Origin: Pyrrhosoma nymphula | Taxonomy: Eukaryota > Arthropoda > Insecta > Odonata > Coenagrionidae | Assembly: GCA_963573305.1 (NCBI GenBank) | Contig: OY754339.1 | Span: forward strand, 13,067,941 to 13,131,940 | DNA: 64,000 bases | Reading direction: 5' to 3' | Shown here: positions 10,850 through 20,190 of the stretch, one piece after another | Numbering within the stretch: position 1 is the first letter of the stretch | Layout: every line of letters starts with the position of its first letter | Notes under the pieces: generated by a model | Seen by the model: the letters and a program-made list of their open reading frames with translations, nothing else | Databases searched by the model: none | Told to the model about the DNA's origin: nothing | Program-made: the position numbers and the translations under genes

Positions 10850-11240
10850 TTGTGCTAACCACCGTGTCTGTGTTCACCCATAGAGTCCAGTCGCCCTGCT
10901 AAAGGATAACATGTCCTCCACGGGGATACCTGTGACTTCATCTAGTTCCAAAAATGGTGAGCCCAGATGCCTAACTCAAGTCCTCATCAAGGCGGGACAC
11001 TTGCAGAGTACGTGCGATGTTGTTTCATCGTCTTCCTCCCACCATCTACATTTCGCCGAGTCTGTAATTCTCAGGAGATGAAGGTGCCTCATAACCTGAT
11101 AGTGTCCAGTAAGCAGTCCCACTATCGTACAAAGTGTCTTCTATCCAGTGAGAGAAGCTTTTTAGCCAGTCCCGTTCAGGGTCCTTCTATTAGGAGCTTG
11201 GCTTACCTAAGCCCCTGTACATTCTTCCAGATCTTTGAGT
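10850..11240 (-). pseudogene. ORF2 C-terminal fragment (post-RNase H zinc-binding region)
   Basis: Translating the minus strand gives LCTIVGLLTGHYQVMRHLHL, a Cys-rich stretch (KCRWWEEDDETTSHVLCKC) and PALMRT. This is the usual tail after RNase H in R1/I-type ORF2 proteins (TGH..L..HL, then C..C...ET..H.L..C). Stop codons interrupt it on both sides. It sits immediately after the DUF4780-like ORF1 in the same orientation. Confidence 0.6.
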
Positions 11241-11259
11241 GTTGAGCTAGGTTCCACTC

Positions 11260-12187
11260 TTAGAGCCAGGAAGCGGAGTAGTCGTTTGCGCAGGCAAATT
11301 CAACCGCGCCGTTAATGAACCTGTTGGCCTCGAATAGTGGGACCTCCTGGTCTGCAGGTGCTGTGTCCCAAAGCTCCTCAAGCTTCGACACAGCTAGCTG
11401 ATGCCAGTTCTCCTTCATCATCACCTCAGGATAGTTCACTGGCACTATCGCTATCCTTTTCAGGTTTTTAGTAACCTGGGCATATGTGGGCACCGTTCTG
11501 GCCCTTTTAGCATCCTGGGAGGCATTTGGTGTGTCCCCAGGCGTCCTATCCCTTTTTTTAGAGGAGCTGCTCGAGGCCTTAGCAGTATCCTCACCCCGCC
11601 CATGGGTTCCGCTAGTGGATTTGCCACCAGCAGTTCCTGCCAGGGCAGGGGGGTGTGCAAGGCCCCTTGCAACTCTCTCGGCGCGCTCCCTCATCCTTCG
11701 ACCCCTTCTCCTGGCCGCGCCGCTCGGTTTAGGTTCTGTGGACAGTCCCTTTAGTTTTCCTGCGATGCTCCCCAGGATTGTTGGAGGCTCCTGAGTTCGA
11801 CTCCAACTCCCTGTTGGAATCAGGTGCTTCTTTTATTGTGGACTCGGATGAGTCCGATGAGGTATTGTCATCCTTGGTAGATACCTGAGGAAGGCCTAAG
11901 GGTGTGTGGATCCCCGAAGGGACCACCGAGGTTAGGGTAGAGGAGGGGCGACCGCTGGGAACCCCCTCAGGGCTCACCAGTAGTGCCTCCTCCATGGTTG
12001 GTGACATTGGACTACAAGAGTCCTTAGGTGGAGTCCACTTTCCCGCAGCCTCCGAAGCTTTAGTTTTTGAAGATTCCATATAGATCCCACGAGTAGCTAG
12101 GGAAGTAGGAGGTCCACCCATGTAGAGCCCCGCATACATGGGCAAGGCTAAATAAAACCGGAGGTCGCCCTGTATCTGGAGTCTCAC
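11260..12187 (-). pseudogene. DUF4780-like ORF1, frameshifted
   Basis: The upstream frame (about 12,187-11,729) gives a Ser/Thr/Pro-rich N-terminus (for example KTKASEAAGKWTPPKDS). After a frameshift near 11,720 it continues as RRMRERAERVARGL, then a Ser/Lys-rich linker and TVPTYAQVTKNLKRIAIVPV, and ends with NYPEVMMKENW...GAVEFACANDYSASWL. The YAQV...NYPE...SASWL pattern is the DUF4780 type found in ORF1-like proteins of some arthropod retroelements; its role is not established. The frameshift makes this copy inactive. Confidence 0.6.
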
Positions 12188-12295
12188 CTGTTAATTACTT
12201 CTTACCCTCCGCCCCGCGGATGCGGTCACCATTGGCACAGGGACGCACCGTGATTATGGGAGCAGTTTATATATAGGCCATATATCCCGGCACCC

Positions 12296-12925
12296 ATGCG
12301 ATGCTTCCAGTGCCAACATTTTGGCCACATCGCCACACGATGTGAGGGCATGGCCACCTGCCCGCGCTGTGGCCTGGAACAGCATGCGGATGAAGAATGC
12401 TCCACGGATCCCCACTGTGTGAACTGCGAGGGTACACACCCGGTGTACTCTCGTAAATGTCCAAAAATGATTGAAGAGAGAAAAATAATGGAAATTAAAA
12501 CATTGGGAAAAATTCCTTATTTGGAAGCCAGGAAAATATATAGGGCTCAGTTGGCCCCCACGTTTAGCAAATCGTTTGCACATGTTACCTCTACTCTTAC
12601 CAAAAATGTCACAATTTCTACCCAGACAGAGCCAATAAATTCGAAACCCACCGAAACAAAAGCGGAGCTCCCACGCAGTGCTATCGAGGCATCGAAGCAG
12701 GAACCAAAACCGACTGTAGCCAATGCCACCACGGGTTCCCCCAAGAAGAATACGTCTAAAACGACCGGGACTGCGCCGGGGAATCGCGAGAAGACGCCAT
12801 CCCCAGGTCCTTCTGGGTTGACCAACCGAAAGCAGCCCGAGCCAATGGAGGATGAAGAGCCTTTATCCATGAACGAAATCCTCCAGGCCAGAAAAAAGGA
12901 TAAGAGGCACCGCTTTCGGCGGTGA
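12296..12925 (+). pseudogene. I-clade ORF1 C-terminal part, copy A
   Basis: Open frame of 209 codons starting at an internal Met. It has three CCHC-type knuckles (CFQCQHFGHIATRC, CPRCGLEQHADEEC, CVNCEGTHPVYSRKC), then a Lys-rich linker and a Pro/Ser tail (REKTPSPGPSGL) ending RRHRFRR-like. The N-terminal two thirds seen in copy B are absent, so this is a truncated gag-like RNA-binding protein. The end matches the end of copy B ORF1 in sequence order. Confidence 0.85.
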
Positions 12926-12932
12926 TCCTCCA

Positions 12933-12992
12933 TATATTATATATATATATATAACATATATATTTATATATATTTATTTATTTATTTTTTTA
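12933..12992. repeat. AT/ATTT low-complexity tract between ORF1 and ORF2
   Basis: TATATA followed by TTTA repeats, sitting in the ORF1-ORF2 spacer of copy A. The same spacer in copy B (20,150-20,190) is also AT-rich. Confidence 0.8.
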
Positions 12993-13050
12993 GACAGCCC
13001 CAATTTCCTGAACCTTTTTGTGCTCTAGTCCATTCTTTTTCATCTATTAC

Positions 13051-16000
13051 ATGGCAGTAATAATGCAGTGGAAATGTAATGGTTTTTACAGACATAAGGA
13101 GGAGCTTTGTATTTTACTTCGCGATTTTAACCCTTTATGCGTTTGTTTGCAGGAAACACATTTTAAAATAACTGACAGAAGTATTTTGAAGGGTTATAAT
13201 GTTTTTAGATTTGATGACACCACTGGACAAAGGGCTCAGGGTGGAGTCGCAATTGCCACTCAAGAGGCCCTTTACACCTCGCGAGTGGACCTCGACACAC
13301 CGTTCCAGGTGGTAGCCGTAACGATGCATGCTCCGGAACCAATAACGTTGTGTAACGTTTATCTCCCGGAGGGAGCACCAGTGACGCGCAACAGCCTTTC
13401 AGAACTAGTTCGGCAATTACCTCGACCGTTTATTTTACTTGGTGATTTTAATGCCCATGACACTTTATGGGGAAGTTCTAGGGCTCACTGTAATCGAAGA
13501 GGACGTATTTTATCCGCTTTCATTGACGATTTTAATTTGTTTTTGGTTAATAATGGGGAGTATACCCATTTTAATAGTTATAATGGTTCATACTCAACTA
13601 TAGACTTATGTCTAACGTCGAGTAGTCTTATAAACAAGGTTAATATGTCTGTACATAGTGACCTCTGTGGGAGCGATCACTTCCCGATAATTATTCGATT
13701 GAGACCTGGATACGATATGAATTTTAGAACTCCTGACACTTGGCTGGTCCATAAAGCTAATTGGACTCTTTTCGAATCTAGTTTCAGTTTTATACATGAT
13801 ATCAATCGTGGCAGTTTGGGCAATATTGAAGCTCTGACGGAATCGATAACTAACGCGGCAAAATGCAGTGTACCACGCTCAAGAGGTACCATCAAACGGC
13901 CACCAGTTCCCTGGTGGAACGAACGGTGTGCCGAAGCAATACGACGGAGGAAACAAGCATTGCGTATTTTTAACAAATATCCAACGGCTATAAATCTATC
14001 CTCTTTCAGACGGCTGCGAGCCAAAGCGTGGCAGGTAGTCAAAGAGGCCAAGAAGGATTCCTGGATGGAATTTGTGTCTATTATCAACCACAGAACTCCC
14101 ATTGCTCAGGTGTGGCACAAAGTGAAATGTATCTCGGGCTCCACGTTGAGAGATGGCATTGCATCACTTGAAGTCGATGGTCAAATCGTTTCGTCCCCTC
14201 CTGATATCTGTGAGGTATTTGGCCGTCATATTTCAAACACTACGAGCAATGCGAATTACTGCCCCAAATTTAATGCAATGAAGAACCGCTGTGAAGCGGC
14301 CCATCTAAACTTCATAACATCGGGTTCTCCAGGAGACTACAATGATCCCTTTTCAGTGTGGGAATTGAAATCCGCAATCTCAAGATTCACGAAACAGCTC
14401 CCCAGGATTGGATAGTGTACACAATGCCTTCCTGCGAAATATCCCTGAGTCGTCATTATCTGACGTCCTCCTCACACTAAACCAAGTGTGGAGCGATGGT
14501 AGTTTCCCACAAACCTGGCGAGAATCTGCGATTGTCCCGATTCCAAAACAAGGGAAAGACAGAAGCGACCCTAATAACTATAGGCCGATCTCTGACCAGT
14601 AGCCTTTGTAAGGTTATGGAAAGAATGGTTAACCGCAGACTTGTCTGGTGCCTAGAGAGGCGAAATCTTCTTGCACATATACAGTGTGGTTTTCGAAGGG
14701 GTAGATCAACCCTTGATCACCTCGTTCGATGCGACAACTTTATTCAAGAAGCTTTCCTACTCCGTCAACATGTCGTTGGCGTTTTTTTTCGATTTGGAGA
14801 AGGCGTACGATCGAGTTTGGCGCTTCAAGATTTTAAAGACATTACATAATTGGGGTTTTAAAGGAAACTTACCCATATTTATTAAAAAATTTTTAACCAA
14901 TCGTGTTTTAAAAGTTAGAATTGGAAAATATCTGTCTCAAGCTCATAATCAGGAAAATGGAGTACCCCAAGGATCTGTGCTGAGCGTAACGCTGTTCGCC
15001 ATTGCCATTAATGATGTCGTCGACTGTATCCAGGCACCTGTAATAGGTTCGCTGTTTGTGGACGACCTAGCTATTTTCTGTAGGTCGGCTAAGCTAACAA
15101 ATGCAGCCAGACAAATACAGCTGACGCTCAACAAGCTCCATAAATGGTCACAGATGAATGGTTTCCGCTTCTCGGAAGAGAAAACGAAGTGTATTCACTT
15201 CCACCGGCGTAGAGGTGACCATCCAACACCAACCCTGCGTCTTGGCAATATTAACTTGCCTTTTGTGAACTCAGTTCGTTTTTTGGGGTTGACCCTGGAC
15301 CGCCTATTAAATTGGCGAGACCACATCAACGACTTGAGAAACAGGTGTTCGAAAACATTAAATATTTTACGTTATTTAAGCCATTCCACATGGGGTGCAG
15401 ATCGCCAGACATTGTTGTTATTGTATCGAGCATTAGTCCGGTCAAAACTCGATTACGGCGCTTTTGTCTACTCTTCTGGCAGGAAGTCTTATTTAAGGCC
15501 GCTGGCTGTTGTACATAATGCTGGATTGCGACTGGCCACGGGAGCATTTAGGACCTCTCCAATTTTTAGTATTTATTCAGACGCAGGGGAACCACCATTG
15601 GCTACCCGCAGAAATATCCTTATGTCGAACTATGCCTCAAAGCTTTTATCAATGAAGAGGAACCCTTGTTTTAATATTGTTTTCCAGCCACGGTTTTTAA
15701 ATGTGTTTAAAAGACGGACGAGGGCCACAAGGCCTTTAAGCATAAGGCTCAATGAATTGATGGAGAAAAATAATTTCTCTCTCCCTGATGTGTACCCAGT
15801 AGGGTACCTTGACATTCCTCCGTGGTCTCTACCACCTCCAGACATTAGGCTGGACTTGCATAAGTCCCTGAAGTCGAGCACTACGCCATGTGAATACTCT
15901 TCAAGGAATTTCTCGGGCAATATCCTGACTTCGTACCTGTCTATACGGATGGGGCGAAGTCATCATCTGCTTGCGGATCTGCAGTAACTTCTTCTTTCCA

Positions 16001-16745
16001 CGGAGTTTTAAAAGCGAAACTCAGTGCGATGTGTAGCACATTTACTGCCGAACTCACTGCGATAAAGATGGCCTTAACCAGCATTGACTGCCGTCGGAAA
16101 TCTTTCATGATATGCACTGATTCGTTAAGTTCACTGCAATCGATCTCCGCATTTTCCTCCTTTAATCCCATCGTACAGGAAATTCAAACTGCCCTCTTAA
16201 AACTTTCGGAAAAAGAAGTAAGAGTCATGTTTTTATGGATACCTGGGCACGTAGGGATTACGGGTAACGAGAAAGCCGACGCCGCAGCAAAAGAATCATT
16301 GGGAAACTACGAAATTGATATTGCGGTGGTCCTCGCGGATGACCTAAAAGCTGCGCTACGACCTGTACTCTTGGAGGACTGGAGAGGAACATGGCGGAAT
16401 CTTCAGAATAACAAGCTGCGTAGCATCAAACCTGAAATTTCAGCGTGGCCCTCCTCTTGCAGAAGCAAACGTTGGGATGAGGTCGCAATCACCCGTTTGA
16501 GGATTGGGCACTGCCATTTTACACACTCCTTTCTATTTACTGCTGAAAAGACCCCTCCACATCGCGATGATTGTGACGCCTCTCTCACTGTAAATCACCT
16601 ACTAACAACGTGCACTAAATACCGGGTTATACGCAGTAGAATGGCCATCACGGGTAGCCTAGATACGCTTCTAGGGGACGATCCGGTTAGCCTAAGCCGA
16701 ATTTTATTGTATTTCAAAGAAATAGGTTTTTTAAATTTAATATAG
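13051..16745 (+). pseudogene. I-clade ORF2 (EN-RT-RNase H), copy A
   Basis: Start chosen at 13,051 (MAVIMQWKCNGF), matching the copy B start. Endonuclease: CLQETHF, LLGDFNAHD, GSDHFP. A frameshift near 14,410 precedes NNYRPIS; two more lie between 14,600 and 14,680. The RT continues with FDLEKAYDRVW, NGVPQGSVLSV and an intact active site FVDDLA near 15,055. Another frameshift near 15,950 precedes RNase H (YTDGAK, CTDSLSSLQ, WIPGHVGITGNEKAD) and a Cys/His tail. Four or more frameshifts make it inactive although its catalytic motifs survive. Confidence 0.88.
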
Positions 16746-17084
16746 TTAGCATGCACTCATGCATTACTCATAAAATAGAAATGCATAAAATTAGTAGTTA
16801 GATCACTGTTAGAGGGTAATATTCTGCCTTCTGCCAGTAAGGTAATATTGAATCCACTGATAGAGAACGCTACAAACACCAATGGCACTTACCTTCCAAA
16901 GAAGGCGGAAATGGTACGCAGTGTCAAAAGCTTTTGAAACATAAAAAAGCAAGGTTGATATTTCATTTTTTCTGTCAAGAGCTAATGATTTTTAAAAATT
17001 ATTTGGTTGGACTCTAATAACTGAGCAGCCATTAATAATTTACACATTTCCTTATTCAGCTAAAGACATTGAAAAGGAACCCCA
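16746..17084. other. flank of copy A, no recognised feature
   Basis: AT-rich DNA after the ORF2 stop; part is probably the 3' UTR of copy A. No terminal repeat, poly(A) or hairpin was identified. Confidence 0.4.
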
Positions 17085-17089
17085 GTGAA

Positions 17090-17322
17090 AAAACTGTATA
17101 CAATTTTTATACAGGCTCTATATTGTGTATACATTTTGTATACATTGTATTGGGTGTATACAGTTGTAAAGATTGTATACCCTGTATACAATGTGTACAT
17201 TCTGTATAAAAATTGTACACAAAATGTTTACATTGTATACAGTTTATACAAATTGTGTAAAATGGACACAGTGTATAGAATATGCATGCAATGTATACAA
17301 TGTATACACTGTATATACAAGG
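17090..17322. repeat. degenerate GTATAC-motif repeat
   Basis: The palindromic hexamer GTATAC (usually TGTATAC) and close variants occur about every 10-20 bp across 230 bp. It produces Tyr/Cys-rich spurious reading frames on both strands. It abuts the upstream side of the LTR retrotransposon. Confidence 0.85.
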
Positions 17323-17513
17323 CGCGCTAACGACATGTGCGCCAACGACGGCCAAAATGCATACGACTCCAAAATGCAGCGACTCCTGCCAGCGACTTCT
17401 GCCTCACCGTTCCCCGCACCGTTCCCTCACCAGGTCCTGCATCGTTTATATAACCAGTAAAGTGAGGAAGGATACCAAAAATGCGATCATTCTGACCAAG
17501 GCACAAATGCTGT

Positions 17514-18042
17514 GATCCTGTATTCTGCGGCCGAAGCCAAAAAACAGTTCCTGGCGCTCTAACTAAAAACTGCCACCCTATCTATCACCCATCCCATTAA
17601 TTCCTCCCCTCCAAGGCTACCAATCGCCAACCTCCTGAGCTAACCCATTCCACCTCGTCCTTGTCGACAGACCCCCTCCTCAGCTGACTCATGGCTGAGC
17701 TCGCCCTCTATTGCTGTCGAGACGGCGACCAGGTAACACCGTTGAGTGAGCCTGCTGACTTTGTCATTTTGTACTTAAGAGAGAAGCTCAACCTCTCGTA
17801 CTTGTATACTTTAATTATTTTCCGACTGGAAACTCATTACGGTCGCCTGGCACTCGACCTATGGGTAAATTGCTTGTTACTTGGTTGGTTCTATGTGTGA
17901 AATATATTTATAGTTAAGTTATTGATTGATAATACTTGAGTTTCGTTCGATTTCCTCATTTGTCTCACCCGAGCTTGGAAAGAGTGTTTTGTACGGGTGT
18001 TATCGGCGAGAAAATGTACTCCCTTTTCCCGATAGCACTTCA
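17514..18042 (+). repeat. putative 5' LTR
   Basis: Inferred from what follows: a primer-binding-site-like TGGTAGCAGAG three bases after a CA at 18,042, then a leader and gag. The left edge is uncertain; TGTGATCCTG at about 17,514 is a candidate because LTRs begin TG. No second copy of this sequence is present, so the LTR is not proven. Confidence 0.4.
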
Positions 18043-18045
18043 AAG

Positions 18046-18061
18046 TGGTAGCAGAGCGAGG
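18046..18061 (+). promoter_or_regulatory. primer-binding site resembling initiator tRNA-Met 3' end
   Basis: TGGTAGCAGAGCGAGG: the first 11 bases complement the 3' end of metazoan initiator tRNA-Met (ending CUCUGCUACCA). Placed directly after the inferred LTR end and 290 bp before the gag start, the expected position for a tRNA-primed LTR retrotransposon. Confidence 0.55.
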
Positions 18062-18391
18062 TTATTCATTTGCTATCTTTCCGACGCAGTTGGTGAGTGC
18101 TGTATGAGGATCTGTGATCATCATTATTTTCTTGTATTTCATTTTCTTCCTTCACGGAGTTTTGTCCCTGCCGCTGAACGGCAACCTAAATAGGGAAGGG
18201 TTTGTTTTTCGTAATTTATTTCGTGTTCCCGGTTTCCAGTTTGAGGCCCTAGAATAGGTCATTGTAAATCCTGTCGGAGTTTAGTGTTTATATTCCGTGG
18301 CTGAGGAAGTATTTTCGTCTTTCTTCCGGCAATTTGAGTGGAGTTTCGCCAGTATGCCCGGTGATTCAGTCGATCAGTACGTAAGGGCTTA

Positions 18392-18404
18392 CTTGACCAC
18401 GGCC
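18392..18404 (+). repeat. 13-bp target-site duplication, left (copy B)
   Basis: CTTGACCACGGCC, identical to 24,050-24,062. It belongs to the host gag frame and brackets the I-clade element. Confidence 0.92.
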
Positions 18405-18981
18405 CACCCCTGCGGGTAGGGGGATCGAGAATACTCCCGCAGTATCCCTGCTTGTCGTAAGAGGCGACTAAAAGGGCGGGGAAGGAAACCCCGAGCCAGT
18501 AAGGGTTGAGCCCGGACAGTCTTGTGGGTCAACTGTCTGTGTGCGGACATACCACCTGGCCTGCGATCCACCCGCATGTTTGCCGTGTGCGGTGACCCGT
18601 AAGGAGGAGAGGGGGATCCTGGAGGGTGTGGTCTATGGTTTCCAGCCGGGTGTCGGATGCCCGGTATGGACTATGGGCCAATACCCCTCTTTGGCCCCGG
18701 ATTCTGTGTAAACGGGCGGCCGGGAGCTAGCCACTCCCGGTCAATCGGCTTCCGATACGTTCGGTGGCGAGTGCCAGGGAGGTGGGGGTCTGCGTAGGGT
18801 GGTCGGAGATGCACGAGTTTGGTGGGCTCGTGCGTTGAAGATCCAACCCGAAACCGGCAACCACCTCTAGGGTGCTATATCCCTCGGGTAACCCTGGCGA
18901 CCGCACCGGTTTGCGGTGCGGCGTCCCAAATGTGTGGCTCCATAGTGGGTGGGGAGCCCGAGGGAAGAATCTATCATTGGT
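18405..18981 (+). promoter_or_regulatory. I-clade 5' UTR / internal promoter region
   Basis: GC-rich leader shared with 41,596-42,190 at high identity by eye. It includes a small hairpin GTCG-loop-CGAC at 18,454-18,468 in the string TTGTCGTAAGAGGCGACTAA. Non-LTR elements carry internal promoters in this region; a structured RNA is possible. Confidence 0.6.
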
Positions 18982-20181
18982 ATGGAGGGTAAAATTCAAC
19001 CACCATCAAAGCGATCCCGCCCGGATACGGGTGGAGGAGAAACAGACTCGCCGCCTGTAGGCGGTTTCTAATCATGAAGTGCGCGAAAGAAGGGGAGACA
19101 CTTAAGCGAGAGTCCCCCTTTCTCATTAGAAAAGTTCTATCGGCTGCAGTGCCCGGAGATTTAAGGTCTGCAAAGAAGCTGCGTGACGGAAGCCTCTTAA
19201 TTGAAACGGCCACTCCGCAACAAAGTGACAAGCTGCTATTAATGAAAAATCTCCATGATATACCAGTTCACGTAGAGGTACATCGCACCCTCAACACCAG
19301 TCGGGGAGTAATATCACATTACGACCTGCTGTACGTTGAAGTCGATGAGATCAAGAGAGAGATGGCTTCTCAGGGAGTCGTTGATGCTCGTCGACTAACA
19401 ACGAAGCGCGACGGCGAAGTAGTAAAGACTACCTCAGTCGTTTTAATATTTGCGCGTGACAGTCTCCCCGACAAGGTTTTCGTCGGATATGAATCGGTAC
19501 CAGTGCGACCATTCATACCGGCGCCCATGCGCTGCTTCCAGTGCCAACGCTTCGGCCACATCGCCACGCGATGTGAGGGCAAGGCCACCTGCCCACGCTG
19601 CAGCCTGGAGGAGCATGAGGGTGCTGAATGTACCATAGATCCACGTTGCGTGAACTGCGAGGGTACGCATCCAGCGTATTCTCGCAAGTGTCCGAAGATG
19701 ATCGAAGAACGAAAGGTCATGGAGATGAAGACAATTGATAAAGTCCCTTATTTAGAGGCAAGGAAGAAGTTCAGGGCCCTTGTAGCACCGACCTTTTCTA
19801 AATCCTTTGCTTCCATAGCAACTGTTAAGAAAACCACCCAAGGAACACAGACCGACATGAATGATAATACGAAGACAGCCGATCCGAAGGAAGTTGCCAA
19901 GCCGGCTAAGGCAACAAATCCAAAACCAAAACACCACCACTACTTCGATTGGTTCTCCTAAGAAGAACCAATCAAAATACACCGCCGGGGACGCGCTGAA
20001 GAAGCGCGAAAAGACTCCATCTCCCGGCCCCTCCGGACTAGCTACGCTAGCACCACAGGAGTCGATGGAGGAGGACGAGGGTCCTTTGGAGACTGAAGTC
20101 CTAGCGAAAAAAAGGAGAGGAAACACCGTTTTCGACGCTGATTCCTCTATTTTTTATATTATTAAATTATTTATTTATTAA
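18982..20181 (+). pseudogene. I-clade ORF1, copy B
   Basis: Start at 18,982: the first 29 codons (PPSKRSRPDTGGG) match the start of the copy at 42,191. A TAA at 19,069 and a frameshift separate them from the main frame at 19,074, which carries SPFLIRKVLSAAVPGDL, a PRE_C2HC-like segment, and three CCHC knuckles (CFQCQRFGHIATRC, CPRCSLEEHEGAEC, CVNCEGTHPAYSRKC) near residues 148-205 of that frame. Another frameshift near 19,930 leads to the tail REKTPSPGPSGL. It is a gag-like RNA-binding protein, inactive in this copy. Confidence 0.85.
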
Positions 20182-20190
20182 ATATATATT

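Larger units (their letters stand above)
10776..12190 (-). mobile_element. internally deleted non-LTR retrotransposon (DUF4780-type ORF1)
   Basis: Minus-strand remnant consisting of ORF1 (12,187 to 11,260) directly followed by the last part of an ORF2 (about 11,240 to 10,850). The endonuclease and RT that should lie between are missing, so an internal deletion joined the ends. The 3' side (plus strand 10,776-10,795) carries three GATTA repeats, a simple-repeat tail usual for non-LTR elements. Confidence 0.65.
12286..16745 (+). mobile_element. I-clade non-LTR retrotransposon, copy A (5'-truncated)
   Basis: Begins inside ORF1 just before the zinc knuckles (homology to copy B starts about 12,286) and runs through ORF2 endonuclease, RT and RNase H to 16,745. 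Zinc-knuckle ORF1 plus an ORF2 with endonuclease, RT and C-terminal RNase H is the I-clade layout. Several frameshifts inactivate it. Truncation at the 5' end suggests incomplete reverse transcription at insertion. The conserved 3' hairpin of the other two copies was not found, so the 3' end may also be lost or diverged. Confidence 0.88.

Noticed and set aside
17085..17460. Overlapping 80-95-codon Tyr/Cys-rich frames
   Set aside because: They come from the GTATAC repeats; composition is repeat-driven and no motif is present.
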